Source: Flavobacteriales bacterium
Lineage (GTDB): Bacteria > Bacteroidota > Bacteroidia > Flavobacteriales_G > JALEGO01
DNA: 41,054 nt
Direction: 5' to 3'
NCBI GenBank assembly: GCA_020628935.1
Contig: JAHDEG010000014.1
Location: forward strand, 1 to 41,054
Shown here: positions 18,323-26,544 of the stretch, piece after piece
Position numbering within the stretch: the stretch's first letter is position 1
Layout of the letters: every line of letters starts with the position of its first letter
The notes under the pieces: model-generated
What the model saw: the letters and a program-made list of their open reading frames with translations, nothing else
Databases searched by the model: none
Told to the model about the DNA's origin: nothing
Translations under genes and position numbers: made by a program

Positions 18323-18889
18323 TTACTGTTGTTCTGGCACGAAATCTTCTAATTTGTTGTACCAATCTTTTCCGAATTTTCTTATTAATGGTTCTTTTAA
18401 GAATTTTACGAGTGGAAGTTTTTGTTTTGATCCGCATAATTTTGCTGCCTTACAAATTTCCCATTCATGATAATTGACTGCTGTGAAGGTTTCGTATTTA
18501 TTTAACCTTATTGGATAAAGATGACAAGAAATTGGTTTTTTAAATGTTGTGGCTCCTTGTTCGTATGCTTTTTCTATACCACATTTTGTGATTCCGTTAT
18601 TATCATAAATTACATAAGCGCAATCTGCATTTCTTACTAGAGGAGTTACATGGTCTCCATCTGTATCTAGCTCATATTTACCGTTTTTCTCTATTACTAT
18701 TTTTCCTTCCTCACTTAAAAATGGTTTTATATTTTCATATTCATCATCAAGTATAGAGAGTTCTTGCTCTTCGAGTGGTGCGCCAGAGTCTCCTTCAACA
18801 CAACAGGCTCCTTTACAAGCTTTTAAATCACAGAGAAATTTTTCTTCTAAAACATCGTCTGAGATAAGTGTTTTTTCGATTTCAATCAT
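18323..18889 (-). CDS. DUF3109 family cysteine-rich protein
   Basis: This 188-residue protein belongs to the DUF3109 family found widely in Bacteroidota. It has nine cysteines: C20, C25, C29 and C30 in a CDLKACKGACC cluster, then C90, C103, C122, C146 and C152. The pattern resembles YkgJ-type zinc/iron-chelating proteins, so an Fe-S or metal site is likely; the function is unknown. The ATG overlaps the purD stop by 4 bp, so the two genes are translationally coupled. There is no signal peptide or membrane helix. Confidence 0.9.
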   Translation of the reverse strand: MIEIEKTLISDDVLEEKFLCDLKACKGACCVEGDSGAPLEEQELSILDDEYENIKPFLSEEGKIVIEKNGKYELDTDGDHVTPLVRNADCAYVIYDNNGITKCGIEKAYEQGATTFKKPISCHLYPIRLNKYETFTAVNYHEWEICKAAKLCGSKQKLPLVKFLKEPLIRKFGKDWYNKLEDFVPEQQ

Positions 18890-20172
18890 GATTGTTGGTT
18901 TAAGAATTCTGCTCCAATATCTTTTCTATAATATTCGTAATCGAAGTGAATTTTTTTGAGTGCCGTATAGCTTTTTTCCAGAGCTTTTTTTAGGGATGTT
19001 GCGCTAGATGTTGCTGATAAAACTCTCCCTCCGTTTGTGGTTAAGTTTTTACCAAAGTATTTAGTTCCTCCTTGAAAAATGAGCGAGTCTGTTACTTCAT
19101 CAATTCCTGTAATATTTTTGTTGATTTCAAATTCTTGAGGATATCCTCCTGAAACGGATACAACAGTGCAGAATTGATTTTCATCAATGTTTAACTTAAC
19201 TGAAGACAGCTCTTTTTTTTCGAGCGCTAAGAAAAGCTCGATAATGTCATTTTTAATTCGTGGAAGTACTACTTGGGCCTCTGGATCGCCCATTCGGCAG
19301 TTATATTCTAACAGATATGGGGTTTGGTTGACATTAATTACTCCGAAGTATAAAAAGCCTGTATAGTCTATTTTGGATTGGGTAAGACCTTTAAGTGTGG
19401 GGTCTATTATTTGCTGTTTTATTTTGCTTAGAAATTGATGGTTGTAGTTAGGAATAGGTGAAATGGCTCCCATTCCCCCTGTATTAAGCCCTGAATTATT
19501 TTCGCCTATTTTTTTATAATCTTTTGCTTCGGGGAGTAAAAGATAATTACTTCCGTTTGCAAGAATGGTTATGGATAATTCGTTTCCTTTTAAAAACTCT
19601 TCTACAATGACCGTTTCTGAAGCTATTTTTGAAGAGTCACTCCACAGCATTTCTTTTAATTTACTTTTAGCGTGTATGAGGTCACTTGTTATTATTACTC
19701 CTTTGCCTTTTGCTAACTCATTGGCTTTTAAAACGTAAGGTGGGTTTAGTTGTTCTAAAAAGGCATACGCTTCTTTTATGTATCCTTTGGTGAATGCTTT
19801 GTACTTTGCTGTTGGAATATTGTTTTTTTGCATGAATGTTTTTGCAAATTCTTTATTTCCCTCAAGTTGAGCTGCTTTTTTTTGAGGTCCAATTATGATT
19901 ACGTTTTTTAGGTTTGGATCACTTTTTAGAATGTCTACTATTCCATTTACTAAAGGCTCTTCTGGTCCAATGACAACAAGTTTGATATTGTTGGTAAGTA
20001 TTATCTTTTTTACTTCTTCAAAACTATTGTAGGTTACATCAAGGTTTTCTCCAAGTTCGCTTGTTCCTCCATTACCTGGAGTGATAAATAGCTTTGTGAG
20101 GAGCTTACTTTGTGTTATTTTCCAAGCAAAAACATGCTCTCTTGCTCCTGAACCTAATAGTAAAACGTTCAT
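18886..20172 (-). CDS. purD: phosphoribosylamine-glycine ligase
   Basis: The 428-residue ATP-grasp enzyme makes glycinamide ribonucleotide in purine synthesis. The N-terminal domain begins MNVLLLGSGAREHVFAWKI, and the typical GPEEPLVNGIVD segment follows. The ATP-grasp part has KANELAKGKGV, VIVEEFLKGNELS, NTGGMGAISP and EYNCRMGDPEAQVVLPR. Length and motifs are normal. ATG start. No other pur genes lie nearby; it precedes the DUF3109 gene with a 4-bp overlap. A 103-bp gap with no clear feature separates it from the mannose-1-phosphate guanylyltransferase gene. Confidence 0.97.
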   Translation of the reverse strand: MNVLLLGSGAREHVFAWKITQSKLLTKLFITPGNGGTSELGENLDVTYNSFEEVKKIILTNNIKLVVIGPEEPLVNGIVDILKSDPNLKNVIIIGPQKKAAQLEGNKEFAKTFMQKNNIPTAKYKAFTKGYIKEAYAFLEQLNPPYVLKANELAKGKGVIITSDLIHAKSKLKEMLWSDSSKIASETVIVEEFLKGNELSITILANGSNYLLLPEAKDYKKIGENNSGLNTGGMGAISPIPNYNHQFLSKIKQQIIDPTLKGLTQSKIDYTGFLYFGVINVNQTPYLLEYNCRMGDPEAQVVLPRIKNDIIELFLALEKKELSSVKLNIDENQFCTVVSVSGGYPQEFEINKNITGIDEVTDSLIFQGGTKYFGKNLTTNGGRVLSATSSATSLKKALEKSYTALKKIHFDYEYYRKDIGAEFLNQQS

Positions 20173-20275
20173 ATTTAATGCTGGTTTGTGCTCAGTTTTG
20201 TTTTTGAATAAAGTCTTTATTTTATACTATTGTTAGTTTTAGATATAGAAATTTGAGGAAAAAGAACTGGTATGA

Positions 20276-21364
20276 TTACGTATATTGTCCTTCTTTTTCA
20301 GCTTTTAATTCGCTTACTATTTGTTTTATTTTTTGCTCTTCTTGTTTTCGGCAAATAAGTAAAGATTCATCGGTATCTACAACTATATAATCATTTAATC
20401 CTTCTGTAACAATTAGTTTTTTGGGATTTGTTGAGTATATCATGTTGTTGCTAGCGTCTAATTGTTTATTGTTTTCGGCAATTATTGCATTTCCTTTACT
20501 GTCTTTTTCGATGTGTGTATAAACAGAGCCCCAGGTACCAAGATCTGACCATCCGAAATCTGACAGAACTACTAGTACATTTTTTGATTTTTCTAGAATA
20601 CCATAATCAATTGAGATACTATTGCATTTAGGGTATGTGTTATTAATGAAGGTTATTTCATCATTAGTGTAATACTTATTTTGGATATCGAAAACTTCGG
20701 CTAAGTCTGGGAGGTTACGTTCGAATTCTGTTTTAATGGCTTTCCCAGACCAAATAAATATTCCGGAATTCCAATAATAGTCACCTGATTGAATAAAATC
20801 TTCTGCGGTAGCCAAGTTTGGCTTCTCAGTGAAGTTTTCAACTTTTTTCACTGTGCTATCAGAATAGATGTTGTTGTCATCGTAAAACTTGATGTACCCG
20901 TAGCCAGTATCTGGTCGAGAGGGTTTAATACCTAAGGTTATGAGATTTTTGCTATTTTTTGCCTCGTTTAAAGCTATATTAATTGTTGTGTTAAAGGCTT
21001 GCGGGTTAAGTACCAGATGATCTGAGGGGGCAACAATAAATGTTGCGTTTTTGTTTTTCTGTAGCACTTTATATGTTGCATAGGCAATGCAAGGTGCTGT
21101 GTTTTTTCTTTCAGGTTCTGTTAAAATTTGATCTTCGGTAATTGCAGGTAATTGTTGAGAAACTAAGCTTTTGTAGTCTTCATGTGTTACTATGATAATA
21201 TTTTCTTTGGGGCAAACACTCAGAAACCGCTCATAGGTTTGTTGTATTAATGTTTTGCCAGTGCCGAGAATATCTAAGAATTGTTTAGGCATGGATGTTT
21301 TGCTAAGTGGCCAAAACCGACTACCTATACCTCCTGCCATAATAACACAGTAATTATCTTTCAT
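20276..21364 (-). CDS. mannose-1-phosphate guanylyltransferase
   Basis: The 362-residue nucleotidyltransferase makes GDP-mannose from mannose-1-phosphate and GTP. The N-terminal signature is MAGGIGSRFWPLSKTSMPKQFL-like (GGIGSRFWPLS at 11-21, PKQFL at 27-31), with the metal Asp in VAPSDHLV, then ENFTEKP and YYWNSGIFIW. It is the short form without the fused phosphomannose isomerase domain. It starts 10 bp after the aminotransferase stop, so the two genes are likely cotranscribed, though their pathways do not obviously connect. GDP-mannose feeds surface polysaccharide and O-glycan synthesis. Confidence 0.95.
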   Translation of the reverse strand: MKDNYCVIMAGGIGSRFWPLSKTSMPKQFLDILGTGKTLIQQTYERFLSVCPKENIIIVTHEDYKSLVSQQLPAITEDQILTEPERKNTAPCIAYATYKVLQKNKNATFIVAPSDHLVLNPQAFNTTINIALNEAKNSKNLITLGIKPSRPDTGYGYIKFYDDNNIYSDSTVKKVENFTEKPNLATAEDFIQSGDYYWNSGIFIWSGKAIKTEFERNLPDLAEVFDIQNKYYTNDEITFINNTYPKCNSISIDYGILEKSKNVLVVLSDFGWSDLGTWGSVYTHIEKDSKGNAIIAENNKQLDASNNMIYSTNPKKLIVTEGLNDYIVVDTDESLLICRKQEEQKIKQIVSELKAEKEGQYT

Positions 21365-21374
21365 GCTGTTAGGT

Positions 21375-22679
21375 TTAATCTTCTTCTACAAGTTCTTCAA
21401 TTCCGCTAAGAGCTGCACGTAAAGCTTCAAAAAACGGTTCAATATCTTCCATGCGGCATTGTCCAACCGAAATTCTGAACCAGCAAGAACTAACAGGAGC
21501 GCCAAAAGCGTAGAATGGTACAATTGCAATTTTGCTTTCTTTTAATAGGTAATTAGTGATGTCTTTAGCGTTTTCGAGCGTTATGCCATCACGCATTATT
21601 CTGCCAGCTAGATCTATTTTAACTGTTAAGTAAATTGATGCTTCAGGCTTTACTGCGTCAATATTAAACCCTTCACTTTTAAGTCTTATGAACCCCTTGT
21701 AAAGTGCGTTTAGCCTTTCAGATATTTTTAATTTCATCGCTTCGAGGTGCTCTGTAACGGCATTATCGTTTTTTAAAAACACTGCTGCAGCCATTTGTTC
21801 GGGTTTTGGAGCCCAGGCACCTACATGCCCAAGTATGTTTTTCATTTTAGCAATAATTTTAGTTGGACCAGTAGCCCAACCAACTCTTACACCAGTTGAA
21901 GAGAATGCTTTAGACATCCCGTCTATATAGATTGTGTAATTTTTCATTTCAGGGTAAAGATTTACAGGGTCAACATGCATTTCATCCCCAAAATTTAACA
22001 TCCAATACACTTGATCAAATATTAGATAAATTGGTTTTTCAGTATCTGGTCTTTTTTTATTTTCCTCTAAAATTAGCTCACATATTTCTTCTAGTTGTCT
22101 TCTTTTAAAAGAAGTTCCGGTAGGATTTAGCGGAGAACAAAGAGAAATTAAGCTTGTGTTTGAAATATGAGCTTTCATATCTAAATAACTAGGCATGAAG
22201 TCGTTTTCAGAAGAAGTTTCCAAAGCAATTGCTTTTCCTCCACAAAGATGGGTGTAGTGATTATTATTCCATGATGGGGCAGGAAAGAGCACAGTATCTC
22301 CTTGGTCTACAACAGTTTTATAAGCCGCGTAAATTAAAGGTCGTGATCCTCCAGCAATGAGCACCTGATCATCTTTGTATTCTAAGCCTAATCTTGTGTG
22401 TAGTAATCTAGATACACTTTGCCTTAGCTCTAGTGTTCCATTTGAAAGTGGATAATTTGTAAACCCTTTATTGTATGCATTAATTACTTCATTTTTAAAT
22501 AACTCTGGAACCGGAAAAATACTAGGGTCAAAGTCACCAATCGTGTAGTTAAACACTCGGTCTCCATTTGCCACCATTTTTTTCATCTCTGCAGCAATTT
22601 TAATGATTTCAGAGCCTTTCATCTCTTCTGCCATTTTTGATACCATAAGCATTGGTGCTGTTTCAGTGAAGTACTCCAT
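21375..22679 (-). CDS. class I/II pyridoxal-phosphate-dependent aminotransferase
   Basis: This protein has 434 residues from ATG at 22679; a TTG two codons earlier is less likely. It is a fold-type I aminotransferase: a substrate-loop region YTIGDFDPSIFPVPELF, GGSRPLIYAA for cofactor phosphate, CSPLNPTGTSF, DQVYWML, and the PLP lysine in IDGMSKAFSSTGVRVGW. The arginine for the substrate carboxylate is in CWFRISVG. It resembles the aspartate aminotransferase subgroup, but I cannot fix the amino acid. It heads a unit with the guanylyltransferase gene. A TAATTTTG -7-like motif lies at 22694-22701. Confidence 0.9.
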   Translation of the reverse strand: MEYFTETAPMLMVSKMAEEMKGSEIIKIAAEMKKMVANGDRVFNYTIGDFDPSIFPVPELFKNEVINAYNKGFTNYPLSNGTLELRQSVSRLLHTRLGLEYKDDQVLIAGGSRPLIYAAYKTVVDQGDTVLFPAPSWNNNHYTHLCGGKAIALETSSENDFMPSYLDMKAHISNTSLISLCSPLNPTGTSFKRRQLEEICELILEENKKRPDTEKPIYLIFDQVYWMLNFGDEMHVDPVNLYPEMKNYTIYIDGMSKAFSSTGVRVGWATGPTKIIAKMKNILGHVGAWAPKPEQMAAAVFLKNDNAVTEHLEAMKLKISERLNALYKGFIRLKSEGFNIDAVKPEASIYLTVKIDLAGRIMRDGITLENAKDITNYLLKESKIAIVPFYAFGAPVSSCWFRISVGQCRMEDIEPFFEALRAALSGIEELVEED

Positions 22680-22693
22680 TTTCAATTTTTTTA

Positions 22694-22701
22694 CAAAATT
22701 A
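22694..22701 (-). promoter_or_regulatory. candidate -7 element for aminotransferase gene
   Basis: The minus strand reads TAATTTTG, matching TAnnTTTG, 15 nt upstream of the ATG. No clear TTG lies at -33, so this is weak. Confidence 0.3.
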
Positions 22702-22736
22702 ACGTATTGAAGCCTTTTTTTGCTTACATAAAGATT

Positions 22737-23390
22737 TTATTTTTCAACAATTTCTATACCTGCAGAATCATGTATTAGGTAAGATTTTCCTGAGTTTACC
22801 TCCTTACACAGGGTTCGAGTTCTGTTACTTTTTGTTTTGGTAAAAATACGATCTCTGAATATGAATTTTTGACCGTTGGAAATGTCTTTCAGAGTTATTT
22901 TGTTTATAGTGTTACTTGCTTTATCATACTTTCTGAATTCTGCACTAACTGTAGGGTCATAACTTGTTGATGACTTTGGGTTAATTATGTGTTCCTGTAA
23001 TGCCTGATTGAGAGTCTCTGGTATTTTAACATTTGGATTTAGTAAAACTGGTATTAATAGTTTCTTAAACATGTTTTTCCACTCTTGTCCGTGGGGTTTA
23101 ATTCTTTTGCCTTTATTATGTTCGTGCACGTATAAGTGTGCAATTTCGTGAATTAGGATGACTAAAAAATGGTATTGGTTTAAATCTTTATTTATAGTTA
23201 TTTTATTTTCTTTGTCGGATGCTTGGCTGGGTCTGAAATCTCCATATTTGCTTAGTCTCTTATTAGATACAATTATATTAACCTGATAGGGTTCCAAAAT
23301 TGTTTGAATGTAGCCTAAAGCCCCTTCGGGTATGTATTGCTTAATATGATTGTAGTTTTGTTTAAGCAAAGTTATATGATTGCGATGCAC
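22737..23390 (-). CDS. SprT-like zinc metalloprotease-family protein
   Basis: This 217-residue protein carries the SprT/zinc-metallopeptidase motif HEIAH (81-85) with a third likely ligand H100 in KPHGQEWK, the SprT-typical spacing. SprT-like proteins resemble the eukaryotic Spartan protease fold, but bacterial roles are poorly known. There is no in-frame ATG: GTG at 23390 gives a 19-bp overlap with the RidA-like gene, while TTG at 23369 would start 2 nt after its stop. Both are possible. The C-terminal ~80 residues (NGQKFIFRDRIFTKTKSNRTRTLC) form a beta-rich tail. It is cotranscribed with the RidA-like gene upstream. Confidence 0.88.
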   Translation of the reverse strand: MHRNHITLLKQNYNHIKQYIPEGALGYIQTILEPYQVNIIVSNKRLSKYGDFRPSQASDKENKITINKDLNQYHFLVILIHEIAHLYVHEHNKGKRIKPHGQEWKNMFKKLLIPVLLNPNVKIPETLNQALQEHIINPKSSTSYDPTVSAEFRKYDKASNTINKITLKDISNGQKFIFRDRIFTKTKSNRTRTLCKEVNSGKSYLIHDSAGIEIVEK

Positions 23391-23785
23391 TTTAGTTCAA
23401 TTGCAATAGGGGTGGGCAGGCAATTTATTTCAATTGTAGTTCTACAGGGCATACTGCTTTTAAAGTACTCTGCATATATTTTATTATAAGTTTTAAAGTC
23501 ATCTTTCATGTTGGTTAGGAAAACAGTTACATCTACTAGGTTTTCCCAGCTAGAACCTGCATCCTCCAAAATAGTTTTTACGTTATTAAACACACTATGA
23601 CACTGAGTTGCAATATCGTAACTTATGATGTTATTGTTTTCATCTAGTTCTACACCTGGAATTTTTTTAGTGTTTCTTTCCCTTGGACCTACGCCTGACA
23701 GAAATAGTAAGTTACCTACTTTTCTAGCGTGAGGGTACATGCCAACTGGCTCAGGTGCTTTATTAGAATCGATTACTTTGCTCAT
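23372..23785 (-). CDS. RidA (YjgF/YER057c/UK114) family protein
   Basis: The 137-residue protein starts at ATG 23785 (MSKVIDSNKAPEPVGMYPHAR); a longer TTG form from 23821 would overlap the promoter. The family core is LLFLSGVGPR, then ATQCHSVFNNVKTILEDAGSSWENLVDVTVFL, and the C-terminal CRTTIEINCLPTPIAIEL with the conserved arginine that binds imine/carboxylate ligands. Family members hydrolyse reactive enamine/imine intermediates. The insertion ERNTKKIPGVELDENNNI is longer than in standard RidA, so this may be one of the other subfamilies. It is the first gene of a pair with the SprT-like gene. Confidence 0.92.
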   Translation of the reverse strand: MSKVIDSNKAPEPVGMYPHARKVGNLLFLSGVGPRERNTKKIPGVELDENNNIISYDIATQCHSVFNNVKTILEDAGSSWENLVDVTVFLTNMKDDFKTYNKIYAEYFKSSMPCRTTIEINCLPTPIAIELKCIAII

Positions 23786-23818
23786 AATAGTTACGTGTTT
23801 TATTTTGTAATTGCTTTT

Positions 23819-23850
23819 CAAAAATAGGCCTAAGCATTATATATGCCAAA
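23819..23850 (-). promoter_or_regulatory. promoter of the RidA-SprT unit
   Basis: On the minus strand TTTG (23850-23847) and TATTTTTG (23826-23819) are separated by 20 nt, an excellent fit to the Bacteroidota TTTG-N~19-TAnnTTTG promoter. Transcription would begin about 30 nt before the RidA ATG. Confidence 0.6.
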
Positions 23851-23913
23851 CGGTTATGTTTGCTTATTTATATATTGTTGTTGAAGTTTTCTGTATTGTG
23901 TTTAATTATTGAT

Positions 23914-23921
23914 TACTTTTG
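23914..23921 (+). promoter_or_regulatory. -7 element of tRNA-Ala promoter
   Basis: TACTTTTG matches TAnnTTTG and ends 9 nt before the mature tRNA 5' end. A TTG at 23896-23898 is a possible -33 element, although the 15-nt spacing is short. Confidence 0.5.
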
Positions 23922-23930
23922 GTATGAAAT

Positions 23931-24004
23931 GGGGCATTAGCTCAGCTGGCTAGAGCGCTACACTGGCAGTGTAGAGGTCATCGGTTCGACTCCGATATGC
24001 TCCA
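23931..24004 (+). tRNA. tRNA-Ala (anticodon GGC)
   Basis: The 74-nt sequence folds into a standard cloverleaf. The acceptor stem GGGGCAT pairs with ATGCTCC (one G-T), with discriminator A at 24004 and no encoded CCA. The D arm is GCTC/GAGC. The anticodon arm is CTACA/TGTAG with loop CTGGCAG, so the anticodon GGC is at 23965-23967 and reads GCC/GCT alanine codons. The T arm is ATCGG/CCGAT with loop TTCGACT. G26 and the Ala-type acceptor end fit the assignment. Confidence 0.98.
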
Positions 24005-24064
24005 CTCTTTTCTTAATTTCTACTTACTAAGCTGGAAAATTATTTTCATGAAACTTGAGTAATT

Positions 24065-25573
24065 ATGAACTACCTTTTTTGCTTATCTATTTTTCTTTCT
24101 CCAATGTTTTTGTTTGCTTCTGATACTGTATTTGTAAAAACATTTGGGGATCAGTATGAAAATCAGGGAGAAAATATAATGTATACTTCAGACGAACACT
24201 ATGTACTCGTAGGATCAACTTATGCTAATGATAGTCGAAAGTCTGATGCGTACATTATTAAATTAGATACAAATTTTAATAAAGTTTGGTCTTTAGCTTA
24301 CGGCAGTGAACAACTAGAGGTGGCTAAATCTGTTGTTGAGACTGAATTAGGAAATTATTTAATTGTTGGTTATACAAACTCTACTATTTCAGCAGGGTAT
24401 GATGTTTACGTTTTGTGTTTAGACTCTGATGGTCAGTTTTTGTGGGAGCATAATTATGGTGGCTCTGATTGGGATTTTGGTAATGATATTATTAAAAGAC
24501 ACGATAATACGTACTTAATTTGTGGAGAAACATTTAGTTATGGTAATGGAGCTTCAGATATGTATTTGCTTAATATTGATGAATTTGGTGCTATTATTTC
24601 AGAACAAACTTTTGGAGGGATTGGTGAGGATGCAGCCTATCAAATGATTGAAGGTAGTGACTCTAGCTGTTATGTGGTTGGTAAAACCTTCACTTTGTTT
24701 GACACTACTAATATTGGAGTTATTAAGCTTGATACAGATAATAATCTTGTTTGGGAGAGAACTATTGGTGGAGCTGGGCTTGATGTTGGTAATGGAATTT
24801 TTCAAGCTGCGAATGGAGATTTGTTAATTTCTGGTTCTTCAAATAGTTACCAACTACGAACCGACTTAAATATTCAAATATATAGGACTGATACCGCCTT
24901 AAATGAAATATGGACATTTGAAGCAGGTAATGCCAGCCCAATAACTAATCAATCTATTAATTTTGATGATGAAGCATTATGTATTGTTGAACGTGCTAAT
25001 GGTGATATTATTTCTGGGGGATATACTGTTACTTATGGTTTTGGTGGAGAAAATGTAGCTTTTACAAACTTGACTTCATCTGGTAGTTTTATACCTGGCC
25101 CATCGCCTTATTCAGGTTCTCCAGATGAGCGTTTAAAGAGAGGTGTTGTTGTAAATGATTCTTATATATTTATAGGTACAACAGAAGCAGAGGGGCAAGG
25201 TAATGCAGATATTATTATTATGTATTTTGATACGGTAAGCGATGATATGATTTATGTTGCTGAAAACATTTCAGATACTATTTTATTAGCTACAAGTATT
25301 GATGATATTAATATACTTTCAACAGAAAGTGTATTAATTTTTCCTAATCCTGCTTCAATTGATAACCTTAGTTATGTTGTTTCTGAAGAAGTAAACCTAA
25401 TTGGTTATAAGGTTTACAGTGCTTCAGGACAAATGCTTAATGAGTATAATTTTAGTAGTAGTAACGAAGGGCGAATTCAATTACAAAAAACGGCTACTTT
25501 ATCTAATGTTATTATTATTGAATTTTTATTTGATGGTGGTAACAAAGTGATTAAAAAAGTAATCCTCCAATAA
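24065..25573 (+). CDS. secreted repeat protein with T9SS type A C-terminal sorting domain
   Basis: The protein has 502 residues. A signal peptide covers about 1-19 (MNYLFCLSIFLSPMFLFAS). Residues ~25-400 contain about six repeats of roughly 50 residues with the pattern YGGS-x-D-x-G...(Y/L)L(I/V)xG-T...D-x(Y/L)-x-L-x-x-D-x-G (for example at LWEHNYGGSDWDFGNDI and SEQTFGGIGEDAAYQ), consistent with a beta-propeller. The last ~75 residues are a Por-type sorting tail: VLIFPNPAS, YKVYSASGQMLNEYNF and the closing KKVILQ. It is therefore predicted to leave the cell by T9SS and be processed at the C-terminus. ATG start. The function is unknown. It is a single gene 60 bp after the tRNA, closed by a bidirectional hairpin. 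Confidence 0.92.
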   Translation: MNYLFCLSIFLSPMFLFASDTVFVKTFGDQYENQGENIMYTSDEHYVLVGSTYANDSRKSDAYIIKLDTNFNKVWSLAYGSEQLEVAKSVVETELGNYLIVGYTNSTISAGYDVYVLCLDSDGQFLWEHNYGGSDWDFGNDIIKRHDNTYLICGETFSYGNGASDMYLLNIDEFGAIISEQTFGGIGEDAAYQMIEGSDSSCYVVGKTFTLFDTTNIGVIKLDTDNNLVWERTIGGAGLDVGNGIFQAANGDLLISGSSNSYQLRTDLNIQIYRTDTALNEIWTFEAGNASPITNQSINFDDEALCIVERANGDIISGGYTVTYGFGGENVAFTNLTSSGSFIPGPSPYSGSPDERLKRGVVVNDSYIFIGTTEAEGQGNADIIIMYFDTVSDDMIYVAENISDTILLATSIDDINILSTESVLIFPNPASIDNLSYVVSEEVNLIGYKVYSASGQMLNEYNFSSSNEGRIQLQKTATLSNVIIIEFLFDGGNKVIKKVILQ

Positions 25574-25595
25574 TCAAATGGATTAAAGGAGGATT
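25561..25595. terminator. bidirectional intrinsic terminator between converging transcripts
   Basis: Arms AATCCTCC (25561-25568) and GGAGGATT (25588-25595) enclose an inner AATC/GATT pairing. On the plus strand a T run follows (TTTTT at 25601); on the minus strand the stem is followed by ACTTTTTT. The stop codon of the secreted protein lies in the loop. It can end both that gene and atpG. Confidence 0.6.
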
Positions 25596-25623
25596 TAAGG
25601 TTTTTGTTATTATGCGATTATGA

Positions 25624-26523
25624 TTAGCCGTTTAAAGCCTCAGCACCCGCAACAATTTCAAGTATTTCGTTAGTAATAGCGGCTTGTCTCGCTTTATTGT
25701 ATGTTAACTTAAGGTCTTTAATTAATTCAGATGCGTTATCGGTTGCTTTGTGCATTGCAGTCATTCTAGAGCCATGCTCTGCAGCATTAGAATCAATAAA
25801 AGCTTTGTAAAATTGTGTTCTTAGGGCCAGAGGGATTAAGTGATTTAGTATATCCTCTTTACTAGGTTCAAAGATATAATCTAATTCTTGTTGAGTATTC
25901 CCTTTTGTTTCGTTTATGTTTTCTTCACCTAATTCTACAGGTAATAGTTTTTCTATAGTAGGAATTTGAACTGCTGCATTTTTAAATTTATTGTATGAAA
26001 TATAAATTTCATCAAATTCATTTTTTAAAAATGCATCAATAATTTGATCAGCTATATCTGCGTTTTCTTCAAAGGAAGTTCCATTTACAATATGATTTGC
26101 ATTTTTCGGAAGCACATTGCCTTTAATATTATATTCTGTTTTTTTGAAAAAATCGTAAGATTTTTTACCTGCTGACAGTACGGTAACGTTTACAGAAGGC
26201 TGATCTTTTTCTTTAACAAACGAATCAACAACCTTGAGTAGTTGAGAGTTAAAACCTCCACATAAGCCTCTATTACTAGAAATACTAACTATTAATATGT
26301 TTTTCCCTAAACTTGGTTTTGCGTAAATGTTATCTTCTAACTCAACATTTGCGCTAATATTTTGGATAATTTCTGTTAATTTCTCTGAATATGGTCTTAG
26401 TTGAGTAATAGCATCTTGTGCTCTTTTGAGCTTAGCTGCTGATACCATTTTCATAGCAGAGGTTATCTGTTTAGTTGAGGATACAGATGTAATTCTACTT
26501 CTTATTTCTTTTAAATTAGCCAT
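25624..26523 (-). CDS. atpG: ATP synthase F1 gamma subunit
   Basis: The 299-residue central shaft subunit of F1Fo ATP synthase begins MANLKEIRSRITSVSSTKQITSAMKMVSAAKL, the hallmark N-terminal helix, contains SSNRGLCGGFN, and ends with the C-terminal helix segment ITNEILEIVAGAEAL. It is the last gene of the atp cluster, 21 bp after atpA. In many bacteria atpD and atpC would follow; here the cluster ends, as is usual in Bacteroidota, where they sit elsewhere. Confidence 0.98.
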   Translation of the reverse strand: MANLKEIRSRITSVSSTKQITSAMKMVSAAKLKRAQDAITQLRPYSEKLTEIIQNISANVELEDNIYAKPSLGKNILIVSISSNRGLCGGFNSQLLKVVDSFVKEKDQPSVNVTVLSAGKKSYDFFKKTEYNIKGNVLPKNANHIVNGTSFEENADIADQIIDAFLKNEFDEIYISYNKFKNAAVQIPTIEKLLPVELGEENINETKGNTQQELDYIFEPSKEDILNHLIPLALRTQFYKAFIDSNAAEHGSRMTAMHKATDNASELIKDLKLTYNKARQAAITNEILEIVAGAEALNG

Positions 26524-26544
26524 ATTAACAGTTTATGTCTAGGG

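Noticed and set aside
23931-24064. tRNA-Ala as an integration site for a mobile element
   Set aside because: I found no direct repeat of the tRNA 3' end and no integrase or phage gene in the neighbourhood.
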